64,000 nt of DNA from Pseudomonas sp. GM74 (lineage in GTDB: Bacteria > Pseudomonadota > Gammaproteobacteria > Pseudomonadales > Pseudomonadaceae): positions 28,443-92,442 of the forward strand of contig NZ_AKJG01000163.1 of assembly GCF_000282455.1 (NCBI RefSeq). The letters are read 5' to 3'. The position numbers were made by a program, and so were the translations under genes. Below the pieces are notes generated by a model, which was given only the letters and a program-made list of their open reading frames with translations, was not told where the DNA came from and searched no databases. Positions within the stretch are counted from its first letter, which is position 1. Each line of letters begins with the position of its first letter. Below, piece by piece: positions 7,804 through 17,107 of the stretch.

Positions 7804-9519
7804 TCAAGAACCGGGCTTGCTCCCATACCAACGCGGTGTATAGACCCAAACTCCATTTTCGGCGCGAGGGAATACACAGGTAGTCGAAGAACCGATCAAT
7901 ACCATGGTGCGCATATCGACCTGATCAGGCGTCAATTGGCCAAGGGTGGTGACCCGCAGCGTCTGGCCCGGACGCCCGATATCCCGGCCCAGCACCACAG
8001 GGGTCTCAGGCACGCGGTGCCGGGCGACGATATCGAGCGCCTGCCCCAGTTGCCACGGGCGAGAACGCGAGATCGGGTTGTAGAAGGCCAGGGCCAGATC
8101 GGCTTGAGCGGCAAGGTCCAGGCGTTTCTCGATGATTGCCCAGGGCTTGAGGTTGTCCGACAGCGACAGCACACAGAAGTCATGCCCCAACGGTGCACCG
8201 GCCTGGGCGGCCGTCGCCAGCGAGGCGGAAACCCCGGGCAAAATCTCGAGATCGACATTATGCCAATGGGCGTCGCTGGATTCGTGAAGCGCCTCCAGCA
8301 CTGCAGCGGCCATGGCGAAAACACCCGGGTCGCCAGACGAAACCACCACCACCGAACGACCTTGGGCCGCCAATTCGAAAGCGTGACGGGCGCGTTGCAT
8401 CTCTTCGCGGTTGTCGGTGCAATGCAGCACTTGATCGGCACGAAACGGTCCGGCCATGCGCACGTAAGTTTCGTAACCCAGCACGTCGGTTGCGCGGGCC
8501 AGTTCCGCCTTCACGGCCGGCACCATCAGTTCGGCGGCACCCGGCCCCAGACCGATCACGGCCAGGCGTCCGCGTGGACGGCCAATCTGCAACGGGCCCA
8601 CTGGTTGCCCGGCTACCGCAATGGCAACGGTGTCGTTACCCAGGATAAAAACAGGCTGACCGATGGCGGCGCGCAGTCGCTCACCGATACCTGCCTCGGC
8701 ACTGGCAAAACGCAACGGCACACCCAGTTCCAGCGCCGCTTCACGCAGCGCCGGGTTGGCCATTTCGGTGTCGGCGGCCAACAGACAAGCCAGCGACTGC
8801 ACAGCGACTTTTGCCTGATGCAACGCCTCGCGAACCGCCGTCGCTACGTTGGTCACGCTGGCACTGACGGCGACCACCACGTTGCGCGGATAGATCAGTA
8901 ATTCGTTGGCGGCTGGTGCGCGCTCGGCATGACCGACATGCACCGCCAATCGGGCCTGTGCATCTTCGGGCAACTGCGCCTGCGCCAGCCACGGGGCCTC
9001 ACCCTCAATGCGCACCGTTTCACCGGCGAGCAAATCGGAAACGAAACGCTTGCCCAGTTCCAGGTCGCCAAGGGCATAACCGCTGGGCGGGTTGAGCAGG
9101 CAAGTGCCGAAACGCAACTCACCGCTGGTGGTGATCGCTGCAGAGACTTCAAGCGCGCTGGCAATCTCCCGCGCCATCACATTCACGCCGCCAAGACCAC
9201 CAAGCAGAGGCACCACCGCGCTGCCGTCTTCGGCCACGGCCAGCACTGGCGGCTCGGCGCCTTTTTCCAGCAGCAACGGCGCCAGCGTGCGGATCACGAT
9301 CCCGGCTGCGCACAAGGCTATGATCGGCGTGTCCTGCTGATAAAGCTCACGCAGGGTCGCACCGAATTCACGGTAGACGCGGTCAGCGCCCTCAACCCGC
9401 CCGGTCAGGCCGTGGATCAACGCACCCGGATAAAACTGCTGAATTTTCTGTGCGGTCGCAAGGCTGCCATTGCCGAGAATGACAATCGCCGGAACTGGAC
9501 GGGTCATCAGCCTTGCCAC
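7804..9519 (-). CDS. cobJ: CbiG-CobJ fusion: precorrin-3B C17-methyltransferase
   Basis: CobJ methylates C17 and drives ring contraction of precorrin-3B using S-adenosylmethionine. At 571 residues the protein is about twice a plain CobJ. Residues about 10-310 look like CbiG/CobE (ALCAAGIVIRTLAPLL, GLGGVNVMAREIA; later a CobE-like segment near 240-310). From about 315 a tetrapyrrole methylase domain begins with VIGLGPGAAELM and carries SSGDPGVFAMA. It is the last gene of the cobG-cobH-cobI-cobJ run and overlaps cobI by 13 bases. The fusion also occurs in other pseudomonads as far as I recall. Confidence 0.92.
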   Translation of the reverse strand: MARLMTRPVPAIVILGNGSLATAQKIQQFYPGALIHGLTGRVEGADRVYREFGATLRELYQQDTPIIALCAAGIVIRTLAPLLLEKGAEPPVLAVAEDGSAVVPLLGGLGGVNVMAREIASALEVSAAITTSGELRFGTCLLNPPSGYALGDLELGKRFVSDLLAGETVRIEGEAPWLAQAQLPEDAQARLAVHVGHAERAPAANELLIYPRNVVVAVSASVTNVATAVREALHQAKVAVQSLACLLAADTEMANPALREAALELGVPLRFASAEAGIGERLRAAIGQPVFILGNDTVAIAVAGQPVGPLQIGRPRGRLAVIGLGPGAAELMVPAVKAELARATDVLGYETYVRMAGPFRADQVLHCTDNREEMQRARHAFELAAQGRSVVVVSSGDPGVFAMAAAVLEALHESSDAHWHNVDLEILPGVSASLATAAQAGAPLGHDFCVLSLSDNLKPWAIIEKRLDLAAQADLALAFYNPISRSRPWQLGQALDIVARHRVPETPVVLGRDIGRPGQTLRVTTLGQLTPDQVDMRTMVLIGSSTTCVFPRAENGVWVYTPRWYGSKPGS

Positions 9520-10241
9520 CTTTCACCGGGAACGATGATCAACGAGAAGTACGGCGAAGACATCGGCTCGACCTGATCCAGCGGCACGATTTTCTGATTG
9601 GCCATGGTTGCGCGTTCGACGTACAGCGCACGCTCGGCCAGGCCGAGCTCTTCCAGCACCTGGCGGACCTTGGGAAAGTTGCGTCCCAGTTTCATGATCA
9701 CCGCCGCATCCGCATCGGCCAGGCGACGCTTGAGCTCGTCGTGCGGCAGCACACCGGACAACACCGACAGACTCTGATTGCGATACACCAGCGGCGCACC
9801 GAGCACCGAGGCACCGCCGAGCATCGAGCACACACCCGGCACGACTTCGGCCTGATAACGCTCGGCGAGCCGGTCGTGCAGGTACATGTAGGAGCCGTAG
9901 AAGAACGGATCGCCTTCGCAGATCACCGCCACATCGCGACCGGCATCGAGATGCATCGCCAGCTCATCGGCAGCGTCATCGTAGAAGTCGCTGATCACTT
10001 GCTCGTAGGACAACGGTGCCGGCAAGGCTTCGGTGGTCACCGGGTACACCAGCGGCAGCAGATTCTGTGCTTGCTGCAGATGCGCCTCGATGATGCCGAA
10101 GGCGTTGCCTTTCTTGCCCTTGGCCACGAAGTACGCCACCACCGGGGATTCGCGCAGCAAACGCAGGGCCTTGACGGTAATCAGTTCCGGATCACCGGGG
10201 CCGACACCGAGGCCGATCAAACGTCCAGGTTGCTGCATCAT
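9507..10241 (-). CDS. cobI: Precorrin-2 C20-methyltransferase
   Basis: CobI transfers a methyl group from S-adenosylmethionine to C20 of precorrin-2, giving precorrin-3A, the substrate of CobG encoded two genes upstream. The 244 residues are a single tetrapyrrole methylase domain: LIGLGVGPGDPELITVKAL at the N-terminus, VICEGDPFFYGSYMYL near residue 110, and VPGVCSMLGGAS near 140. The start overlaps the end of cobH by four bases and its end overlaps cobJ, pointing to translational coupling in one minus-strand operon. Confidence 0.95.
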   Translation of the reverse strand: MMQQPGRLIGLGVGPGDPELITVKALRLLRESPVVAYFVAKGKKGNAFGIIEAHLQQAQNLLPLVYPVTTEALPAPLSYEQVISDFYDDAADELAMHLDAGRDVAVICEGDPFFYGSYMYLHDRLAERYQAEVVPGVCSMLGGASVLGAPLVYRNQSLSVLSGVLPHDELKRRLADADAAVIMKLGRNFPKVRQVLEELGLAERALYVERATMANQKIVPLDQVEPMSSPYFSLIIVPGERWQG

Positions 10242-10864
10242 TCGATCTCCGTAGCGAGGGCATTGACGGCAGCGGCAGCCATGGCGCTACCGCCCAGGCG
10301 TCCCTGCATGATGACAAAAGGCACGCCACGGCTGTCAGCAGCCAGCGCGGCCTTGGATTCGGCGGCGCCGACGAAACCTACAGGGAACCCGAGGATCAGC
10401 GCCGGTTTCGGCGCACCGGCGTCGAGCATTTCCAGCAGGTAAAACAGTGCCGTCGGGGCGTTGCCGATGACTACCACGCTACCTTCCAGATGGGGACGCC
10501 ACAGTTCCAGCGCAGCGGCTGAGCGGGTGTTGCCCAACTCACGGGCCAGTTCCGGAACGCTTTCGTCGCGCAAGGTGCAGATCACCGAATTGTTCGCCGG
10601 CAACCGCGCGCGGGTCACGCCTTCGGAGACCATTCGCGCATCGCACAAAATCGGCGCGCCGGCCGCCAGCGCATCACGCCCGGCCTTGCCCGCCCCTTCG
10701 GAAAACTGCAAACCGTCGATGGCCTCGACCATGCCGCAGGCGTGAATCACACGGACTGCGAGTTTCTCCAGATCGGCCGGGATTCGGTCGAGGTTGGCCT
10801 CGGCGCGAATGATCGCGAAGGAGTTGCGATAGATCTCCTGACCGTCGCGGATGTAATCAAGCAT
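10238..10864 (-). CDS. cobH: Precorrin-8X methylmutase
   Basis: CobH moves the C11 methyl group to C12 to form hydrogenobyrinate. The start is set at 10864 (MLDYIRDGQEIYRNSF, 208 residues, GGAG upstream) rather than an upstream Met in the overlapping cobG region, because this gives the family's usual start and length. The conserved VIHACGM segment carries the catalytic histidine and CDARMVSEGVTR follows. The start overlaps the end of cobG by eight bases and the stop overlaps cobI by four. Confidence 0.94.
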   Translation of the reverse strand: MLDYIRDGQEIYRNSFAIIRAEANLDRIPADLEKLAVRVIHACGMVEAIDGLQFSEGAGKAGRDALAAGAPILCDARMVSEGVTRARLPANNSVICTLRDESVPELARELGNTRSAAALELWRPHLEGSVVVIGNAPTALFYLLEMLDAGAPKPALILGFPVGFVGAAESKAALAADSRGVPFVIMQGRLGGSAMAAAAVNALATEIE

Positions 10865-12179
10865 CAAGGGGGCTCCGTGAGCGGGCGTCGAGCAAGGCCG
10901 CGACCGCTTCAATAGTAAGGTTGCGTGCGTGCAGCGCGCCGAAACCCGGCTGCGCTGCATCGCGAAAATATAGATCGTAGTGACCGGGGGCGACGGCCAG
11001 CAAGGTGACGGGTGCGATATGCGCGGCGGCGCAGGAACGCGGGCAACCGCTCAGGTGTATGTTCGGCGCCGGTCCGTGGCGGTGCAGCAACGCGGCCAAT
11101 TGCAGGGCATCGCCCTTGGTCTCGGCCAGGCCTTTGGCGCAACCGCTGGAACCGGTGCAGGCGACCAGCCGGGACAATGGCTGATCGGCTTCACACGCCA
11201 AACCCAAGCGTTGCAAACGCCCCATGACGTCGGCGGCATTGTTCGTGTGGACATTGGGCAACAGCAGGCTTTGCCAGGGTGTGAAGCGCAGACTGGCATC
11301 ACCGAACTCCCGTGACAGTTGCGCCACGCCCCGCAGCATCGCCGGATCGAGTCGCCCCAGCGGCGGCACAGCCCCCACATAGACAACTCCGGGCTCGGCC
11401 TGGGGATGGGCGCCAATGTGCATGTCACTGGAGCCCGAAACCCGCTGCCAACCGACAACAGCCTGGATCGATACACGCTCAGCCAACCGAAGCACAACGT
11501 CCTCGACCGAATACCCGACCAGCAAATGACGCATCCGCGTCTGCTCGGGGCGCGCCAGTTCAAGAAATAACTCAAGGACCGCAACCACCAGCGCGTGCCC
11601 GTCAGCCAGTGCAACCGAACCGACGGGGCTGTCCGTCGGGCATCCCGCCAGACCGAACGCCAACCGTCGCTCGCCATCTTGCTCAAACGCCGAGAGCCAA
11701 AGGTCATGGGGATGTTCGAGCATCGCCAGGTCTTCACCGCCATCGAGTTGCACGGCGAATTTCGCACTGAGGTCGTGGAACGCTTCGTGGCTTTGCAGTG
11801 TGGCGAGGATCTGTCCTGCAAGCGGGCGAGTGTCGAACAGCATGCGCCGATCGATCCCGGCGCCGGGGCTGAGCATCAGGTTGCGCACATCATCGCCAGC
11901 CGCCGTTCGCGGCCCCAGATCGGCGGCCAGCAGGCTGTCGATCAACGCCGCTTGCTCGTTGCCGATGCCGCGGATCTGCAGGTTGGCCCGGTTGGTCGCC
12001 TCGATCGCTGCGCTGGCATATCGCTCGGCGGCATCGGCCACAGCGATTGCCTGGTGCGCACGGATGGCGCCACCGTCGAGTTTGATCCGGCAAATACCAC
12101 CGTCCAATGCCTGGACGACACGCAACAACCCGGGACAGGCGGAAGGGCGCAAGCGGTTGGGTATCTGACGTGACTTCAC
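10857..12179 (-). CDS. cobG: Precorrin-3B synthase (oxygen-dependent)
   Basis: CobG hydroxylates precorrin-3A with molecular oxygen and marks the aerobic cobalamin route. The 440 residues show the nitrite/sulfite reductase-like fold with the Fe4S4/siroheme-type cysteine pattern C-x5-C (CTGSSGC) and later C-x3-C (CPRSC). The start is a GTG at 12179 (VKSRQIPNRLRPSACPG). It is first in the minus-strand cobGHIJ run. No cobalamin riboswitch could be recognised upstream; 285 bases separate it from the divergent gene at 12465. Confidence 0.93.
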   Translation of the reverse strand: MKSRQIPNRLRPSACPGLLRVVQALDGGICRIKLDGGAIRAHQAIAVADAAERYASAAIEATNRANLQIRGIGNEQAALIDSLLAADLGPRTAAGDDVRNLMLSPGAGIDRRMLFDTRPLAGQILATLQSHEAFHDLSAKFAVQLDGGEDLAMLEHPHDLWLSAFEQDGERRLAFGLAGCPTDSPVGSVALADGHALVVAVLELFLELARPEQTRMRHLLVGYSVEDVVLRLAERVSIQAVVGWQRVSGSSDMHIGAHPQAEPGVVYVGAVPPLGRLDPAMLRGVAQLSREFGDASLRFTPWQSLLLPNVHTNNAADVMGRLQRLGLACEADQPLSRLVACTGSSGCAKGLAETKGDALQLAALLHRHGPAPNIHLSGCPRSCAAAHIAPVTLLAVAPGHYDLYFRDAAQPGFGALHARNLTIEAVAALLDARSRSPLDA

Positions 12180-12464
12180 AGGACGACCGGTACAAGACGA
12201 AGGACAGCATTATGCCTGCTTTGCCCGGCCTGATGAAAAACCCTGGCGGGTTGACGACGAAAAGCGCGTGATCCCGGCCCCAGGTTTTTCGCTTCAAGCC
12301 TGACCGCCATCGCAAGTTCTAGTTGAACACTCAGCGAAAAAAGCTAACAGCAAGAATCAATTCAACCAACCCGAATTATTTAAACCACACACTAACTCTT
12401 GTACTTTTCACCGCAACCCGAAGAAAAACAACAGCAAAAAAATCAGCTACATCAAAGGAAAAAA

Positions 12465-13112
12465 ATGAACATTGAAAAACCGAATGGAATACTGACGGCC
12501 CACAATCTTGTTTCGTGCACCGAAGAACTTTCACTGCAAGATTACGACGACTTCGCCCATTGCACACAGATAGCCACCCAGTCTGCAGACATGGTCGGCA
12601 GCCGCTTCGCGGACTCGACAACCTGGCTGAATGAATACATAACGACATTGAATTTTTTCGGTTGGTCGGTCTATCAGGATGCCATCTTCACCCGCACTAA
12701 ACACTCTGTCTCGAAAAGCATTGCCGAGTTCTTGGTCCAAAGTGCTCAAAGCATGCCGGATAGCCAGCAAGGAAATGCCATGATTGACACGCTCGACGCA
12801 CTGAAACCCAACCAGCCGGCGCTTCTTTCACTGGATCAACAAAGTTCCCTGGGAGCGCGCTTTCAAGTAATACCCACGCGCTACGATTCAAAGGGGTTTC
12901 TTGAAATCGCAATATTTAATCTTGAATTAGTTACTACAATCAAAAAAAGTGACTTTCTATTTTTCAACATGGAAGACCACGCTGCAAAAATCATCCAGCA
13001 ACGCGCCTATCTTAAACTGGACAAAAACATACTCGAAAGCAAAAGACCACTCATGGAACGCAAGCGGCTCGAAATCAGAATGAAGAGATTTGACCTGAAA
13101 AAGAACCGTTAA
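12465..13112 (+). CDS. Hypothetical protein, Y-L-GW family member C
   Basis: A 215-residue protein of unknown function standing alone between cobG and cobL. The ATG at 12465 has AAAGGA upstream; an earlier Met would give a low-complexity Gln/Lys-rich leader and is not preferred. The family marks are W54-x3-Y58-x3-L62-x3-G66-W67, F133-x3-P137 and F164-L-F-F167 (centre 28 residues after the proline). The C-terminus is strongly basic (RKRLEIRMKRFDLKKNR). Base composition is visibly AT-richer than the cob genes on both sides, with many AAA and AAC codons, which suggests insertion into the cob locus. Confidence 0.75.
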   Translation: MNIEKPNGILTAHNLVSCTEELSLQDYDDFAHCTQIATQSADMVGSRFADSTTWLNEYITTLNFFGWSVYQDAIFTRTKHSVSKSIAEFLVQSAQSMPDSQQGNAMIDTLDALKPNQPALLSLDQQSSLGARFQVIPTRYDSKGFLEIAIFNLELVTTIKKSDFLFFNMEDHAAKIIQQRAYLKLDKNILESKRPLMERKRLEIRMKRFDLKKNR

Positions 13113-13250
13113 CCGGATAAGCCCTGAGCACATTTACAGACACTGGCGACAGGCGAATACAACCCACACCGCGCTATGATGCACAACCGCACGGGTCGAC
13201 ACGGATCGGCTGCGTGATGATTTGGCTTCGATTGATAGAAGAGGAACGGC

Positions 13251-14462
13251 ATGACCCCCTGGCTGACAGTAGTAGGCATCGGAGAGGAAGGCTTCAAGGG
13301 GCTTGGAAAAAATGCCCGACATGCTCTGCTGAAGGCTTCGCGGATCATTGGCGGTCAACGACAACTGGATCTGCTGCCATCCTGCATCCGTGGCGAACGG
13401 CAATTATGGCCAAGTCCTTTTTCCCTCGAACCGGTCCTGACCAGACGTGGCGAGCCCGTCTGCGTCCTGGCCAGCGGCGATCCAATGTTCTATGGCGTCG
13501 GCGCCAGCCTTGCCCGACAACTCCCTGCCAGCGAAATGCTGACGCTTCCCGCCCCCTCCTCCTGCTCGCTCGCCGCTGCGCGAATGGGTTGGCCCTTGCA
13601 GGAGGTGGTCACCCTTTCGGTGGTGGCCCGGCCGGTCGCCGCACTCAATGCCCACCTGTCCAGCGGCGTGCGCTTGCTGGTATTGAGCAACGACGGCCGC
13701 AGCCCCGTCGCCATCGCCGCCCTGCTGCGTGAACGTGGCTTCGGCCCCAGCCGGCTCACCGTGCTGGAACACCTGGGCGGCGAAACCGAGCGGCGTATCG
13801 ACGGTATCGCCAGCGACTGGAACGATTCGCCGATCGCCGACCTGAACCTGATCGCCATCGAGTGCATCGCCGAGCCGAACACACTGCGCCTGTCGCGACT
13901 GGCCGGCCTGCCGGACTCGGCCTTCCAGCACGACGGCCAACTGACCAAACGCGATGTACGCGCCATCACCCTCGCGCGCCTGGCCCCGATCCCCGGCGAA
14001 CTGCTGTGGGACGTCGGCGCCGGCAGCGGTTCGATCGGCATCGAATGGATGCGCGCTCACCCCGGTTGCCGAGCACTGGCCATCGAGGCGGATACGGGTC
14101 GACAAGCGTTGATCGAACACAACCGCGATGCCCTCGGCGTTCCCGGCCTGCAACTGGTTCGTGGCAGCGCACCACAGGCCCTGGCTGGGCTGGAGCGGCC
14201 GGATGCGATTTTCATCGGTGGCGGCGTTACCCGCGAAGGCGTGCTCGATACCTGCTGGGCCGAACTCAAACCCGGTGGCCGGCTGATCGCCAACGCAGTC
14301 ACCCTGCAAAGTGAAATGACCCTGATGGCCTGGCGCGAGCAACACGGCGGGGAGTTGACCCGCATTCATATCGCCCAGGCACAACCGCTGGGCGACTTCG
14401 ACACCTGGCGCCAAGCCTTGCCGATTACCTTGCTGGACGTGACGAAACCCTTCGATGCGTGA
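13251..14462 (+). CDS. cobL: Precorrin-6Y C5,15-methyltransferase (decarboxylating)
   Basis: CobL methylates C5 and C15 and decarboxylates the C12 acetate side chain of dihydro-precorrin-6. The 403 residues are the expected two-domain fusion. The N-terminal CbiE-like tetrapyrrole methylase runs from WLTVVGIGEEGF to about 200 with LASGDPMFYGVGA. The C-terminal CbiT-like Rossmann methyltransferase has LTKRDVRAITLARL and LLWDVGAGSGSIGIEW. AGAGGAA precedes the ATG at 13251. It heads the plus-strand cobL-cbiD-cobK run, divergent from cobGHIJ, and its end overlaps cbiD by eight bases. Confidence 0.95.
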   Translation: MTPWLTVVGIGEEGFKGLGKNARHALLKASRIIGGQRQLDLLPSCIRGERQLWPSPFSLEPVLTRRGEPVCVLASGDPMFYGVGASLARQLPASEMLTLPAPSSCSLAAARMGWPLQEVVTLSVVARPVAALNAHLSSGVRLLVLSNDGRSPVAIAALLRERGFGPSRLTVLEHLGGETERRIDGIASDWNDSPIADLNLIAIECIAEPNTLRLSRLAGLPDSAFQHDGQLTKRDVRAITLARLAPIPGELLWDVGAGSGSIGIEWMRAHPGCRALAIEADTGRQALIEHNRDALGVPGLQLVRGSAPQALAGLERPDAIFIGGGVTREGVLDTCWAELKPGGRLIANAVTLQSEMTLMAWREQHGGELTRIHIAQAQPLGDFDTWRQALPITLLDVTKPFDA

Positions 14463-15552
14463 CGAAACCGCCGAACAACCCGCCCCCCTGCGCAGCGGCC
14501 TGACCACCGGCAGTTGTGCCACGGCCACCAGCCTCGCCGCCGCGCGCCTACTCCTGGCTGGCACGACGGCCGATGCGGTGGAAATCGTGTTGCCCAAAGG
14601 CAAGCAAGTGCAGATGCGCCTGGAGTTCTGCCGCCTCACCGAGGATGGCGCCGAAGCGGGAACCCTCAAGGACGCCGGTGACGATCCGGACGTGACCCAT
14701 GGCGCCCTGCTCTACTCCCAGGTGCGCCTGAGCAGCGAACCGGGGACTCGCTTCAAGGCTGGTCGCGGCGTCGGCACAGTGACCCGGCCCGGGCTGGTGC
14801 TGGGTGTCGGCGAGCCCGCGATCAACCCGGTGCCACGCAAAATGATCAGCGAACACCTGACCCGACTGGCCGACGAACTCGGCTACGGCGGCGGTTTCGA
14901 GGTCACGGTCAATGTCGAGAACGGCGAGGCGCTGGCACTCAAAACCATGAACCCGCGCCTGGGCATTCTTGGCGGTCTGTCGATCCTCGGCACCAGCGGC
15001 ATCGTCCGGCCGTTTTCCTGTGCGGCCTACATCGCCTCGATCCACCAGGGCATCGACGTGGCGAAAACCAACGGTTACCTGCACATCGCCGCCTGCACCG
15101 GCAACGCCAGCGAAGACACCATGCGCCGGGTCTACAACCTGCCGGAAATCGCCCTGATCGAAATGGGCGACTTCGTTGGTGCCGTGCTCAAGCACCTGCG
15201 CAAGGTACCGGTGGATAAACTCAGCCTGTGCGGTGGTTTCGGCAAGATCAGCAAACTGGCGGCCGGGCATATGGATTTGCACAGTCGTCATTCGAGCATT
15301 GACCTGCCGCAACTGGCGTTATGGGCGGCGCAGGTCGGCGCCGATGCAGCGTTGCAGCAGAGCATCCGCGAAGCCAACACCAGCCAGCAGGCACTGGCCA
15401 TGGCCGCCGCGGCCGGAGTCGCCCTGGGTGATGCAGTCTGCCGGCACGCCCTGGACTTTGCCCGCAGCGTGGTACCGGCGCAGGTTCAGGTGGAAGTCTT
15501 CGCCATCGATCGCCAGGGCGGGATTGTTGGCCATGCGGGAGCTTTTCAATGA
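14455..15552 (+). CDS. cbiD: Cobalt-precorrin-5B C1-methyltransferase-type protein
   Basis: CbiD methylates C1 during corrin ring formation. It belongs by name to the anaerobic pathway but stands in for CobF in pseudomonads that use CobG. The 365 residues start with LRSGLTTGSCATATSLAAAR, a diagnostic CbiD opening. They continue with GRGVGTVTRPGL, EPAINPVPRKMI and GTSGIVRPFS. It overlaps cobL by eight bases and cobK by four, so the three genes are probably translationally coupled. Confidence 0.94.
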   Translation: MRDETAEQPAPLRSGLTTGSCATATSLAAARLLLAGTTADAVEIVLPKGKQVQMRLEFCRLTEDGAEAGTLKDAGDDPDVTHGALLYSQVRLSSEPGTRFKAGRGVGTVTRPGLVLGVGEPAINPVPRKMISEHLTRLADELGYGGGFEVTVNVENGEALALKTMNPRLGILGGLSILGTSGIVRPFSCAAYIASIHQGIDVAKTNGYLHIAACTGNASEDTMRRVYNLPEIALIEMGDFVGAVLKHLRKVPVDKLSLCGGFGKISKLAAGHMDLHSRHSSIDLPQLALWAAQVGADAALQQSIREANTSQQALAMAAAAGVALGDAVCRHALDFARSVVPAQVQVEVFAIDRQGGIVGHAGAFQ

Positions 15553-16277
15553 AGCGCATTCTGTTGCTCGGCGGCGTGACCGAAGCCCTCGCCATTGCCC
15601 GCACGCTGGGACCGCAACATATCTACAGCCTGGCCGGTGTCGGTCGGATACCAACGGATCTGCAATGCCAGGTTCGCGTCGGTGGCTACGGCGGCGCCGA
15701 AGGCCTGGCGCAATTCATTGGCGATGAAGGCATCGATCTGCTGCTCGACGCCACTCACCCCTACGCCGCCCGGATCAGCCAGAACGCCGCGACCGCAGCG
15801 CGCTTGAGCGGCATCCCCTGCTGGGCGCTACGGCGTCCGGCCTGGCAAGCCCAGGCAGGTGATGACTGGCGGGAAGTCAGCGATTGGGCCGAACTTATCG
15901 AAGCCCTGAAGCCCTTCCGTCGACCACTGTTCACCCTCGGTCGCGAGCCCCTGCAACACCTGGATGAAATTCCTGCGGAGCAATTCTGGACCCTGCGCGC
16001 GCTGGACGTCTATCCGGGCAACGAGCGCTGCGAAGTGATCGGCGCGCGTGGGCCCTTCCTGATCGACGATGAACGTGCGTTGTTCGAGCGGCGAAACATC
16101 GACGTATTGATCAGCAAGAACAGCGGCAGCACGGCGACTGAACCGAAGCTGGAAGTGGCGCGTGAGCGTGGGGTGCCGGTGATTGTTTTGAAACGCCCGG
16201 TGTTGCCTGGGGTTGAGCGAGAGTTTGCGGCGGTGGCCGAGATACTGCAGGTAATGGCAGAGCAGCAATTGATCTGA
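15549..16277 (+). CDS. cobK: Precorrin-6A reductase
   Basis: CobK reduces precorrin-6A to dihydro-precorrin-6 with NADPH, supplying the substrate of CobL encoded two genes upstream. The 242 residues match the family length. The N-terminus ILLLGGVTEALAIAR is the nucleotide-binding motif. DLLLDATHPYAARISQNA and the C-terminal KNSGSTATEPKLEVARERGV are typical CobK signatures. The ATG overlaps the cbiD stop by four bases. A REP pair follows about 35 bases after the stop. Confidence 0.94.
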   Translation: MKRILLLGGVTEALAIARTLGPQHIYSLAGVGRIPTDLQCQVRVGGYGGAEGLAQFIGDEGIDLLLDATHPYAARISQNAATAARLSGIPCWALRRPAWQAQAGDDWREVSDWAELIEALKPFRRPLFTLGREPLQHLDEIPAEQFWTLRALDVYPGNERCEVIGARGPFLIDDERALFERRNIDVLISKNSGSTATEPKLEVARERGVPVIVLKRPVLPGVEREFAAVAEILQVMAEQQLI

Positions 16278-16312
16278 TTTTTGCGAACACGTCAGGACGC
16301 CTTCGTCGGATC

Positions 16313-16406
16313 ACCGCCCGGAGCAAGCCCGCTCCCACAGTGGACCTCACTGAGCACAAATCCAGGGTTAGACAAAGAAACCTGTGGGAGCGGGCTTGCC
16401 GCGAAG
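16313..16406. repeat. REP pair, tail-to-tail order
   Basis: Here the inverted unit (GAGCAAGCCCGCTCCCAC) comes first and the forward unit (GTGGGAGCGGGCTTGCCGCG) second, the opposite order to the pair at 1051. It lies after cobK. Confidence 0.88.
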
Positions 16407-16661
16407 CGCCACCAGGGGTGACGCAAAGGCTGGAACCTGCCAGTCACTCAGACTTTACATACAAACCTTTAAGGAACGACTGACTCTCTTGAGATTCTGA
16501 ACAATGTTTAAGCGGTGCTGGCATTCTGGAATTCGCGGCTATGATGAAATCAATGAACGCAACGCGCTGCGACACCAAACCGCACGCCGCCTTTTTACTT
16601 ATCGGCCCTGATCAGGCTAAATAGCCCGCGCCTGATCGCCCACTCAAACGGATTTTGTCCC
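16407..16661. other. Gene-free stretch upstream of the copper module
   Basis: With the preceding REP pair this makes a gap of about 385 bases between cobK and the first copper-module gene. It is AT-richer (ACTTTACATACAAACC near 16450) and presumably holds the promoter of the copper module. I could not define a convincing metalloregulator box. Confidence 0.4.
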
Positions 16662-17060
16662 ATGTCCCGACATCGGCTCGCAATTGCCTGGATAGCCTGC
16701 TTCGCAGTGCTGTTCAATTTGCTCGCCATGCCGATGTCCGGAGCGATGGCGCAAACGGTGAAGTCACCGGCCGAGCAGTTGTTGTGGGGCAGTTTCTGCA
16801 GCTCCAGCGGCACCAGGATGGTGGCGATTTCCATCGGCGACCTTGAACAGAAAGCCCCGCAAAGCGACGATCACTCCAACATGCAGCATTGCTGGTGCTG
16901 CTCGGGTTCTGCGCCATTGGTGGCGTTGCCGGGGCATTCGCCACAGCTGTATTTCGCGCACTTCGAATCCAACCGAAGCCTGCCTGCGACTTCTCTCGAA
17001 AGCCCGTCACCGCGCCAGCAATGGCCGAGTCTCAACCCCCGCGCATCCCCTCTGGTGTGA
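16662..17060 (+). CDS. DUF2946-like secreted/membrane protein
   Basis: A 132-residue protein with an N-terminal hydrophobic export segment (IAWIACFAVLFNLLAMPM) and a short Cys/His-bearing patch SNMQHCWCCSGSAPLV near residue 75. This pattern fits the DUF2946 family, small proteins repeatedly found with copper genes in Proteobacteria. The C-x-C-C patch could bind copper, which is an inference. It precedes the PCu(A)C gene by 47 bases and a second DUF2946-like gene lies just after that. The family's exact role is not established. Confidence 0.72.
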   Translation: MSRHRLAIAWIACFAVLFNLLAMPMSGAMAQTVKSPAEQLLWGSFCSSSGTRMVAISIGDLEQKAPQSDDHSNMQHCWCCSGSAPLVALPGHSPQLYFAHFESNRSLPATSLESPSPRQQWPSLNPRASPLV

Positions 17061-17107
17061 TTTTTTTCGCAATTGACCTGCGTTTCAAATCGTTCCGGAG
17101 AACTGCC

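Noticed and set aside
12180..12464. Cobalamin riboswitch between the cob operons
   Set aside because: No GCCACTG-type B12 box or expected paired elements were seen on either strand; a covariance-model search would settle it.
13113..13250. Cobalamin riboswitch before cobL
   Set aside because: Only short GC-rich sequence is seen; no conserved core could be matched.
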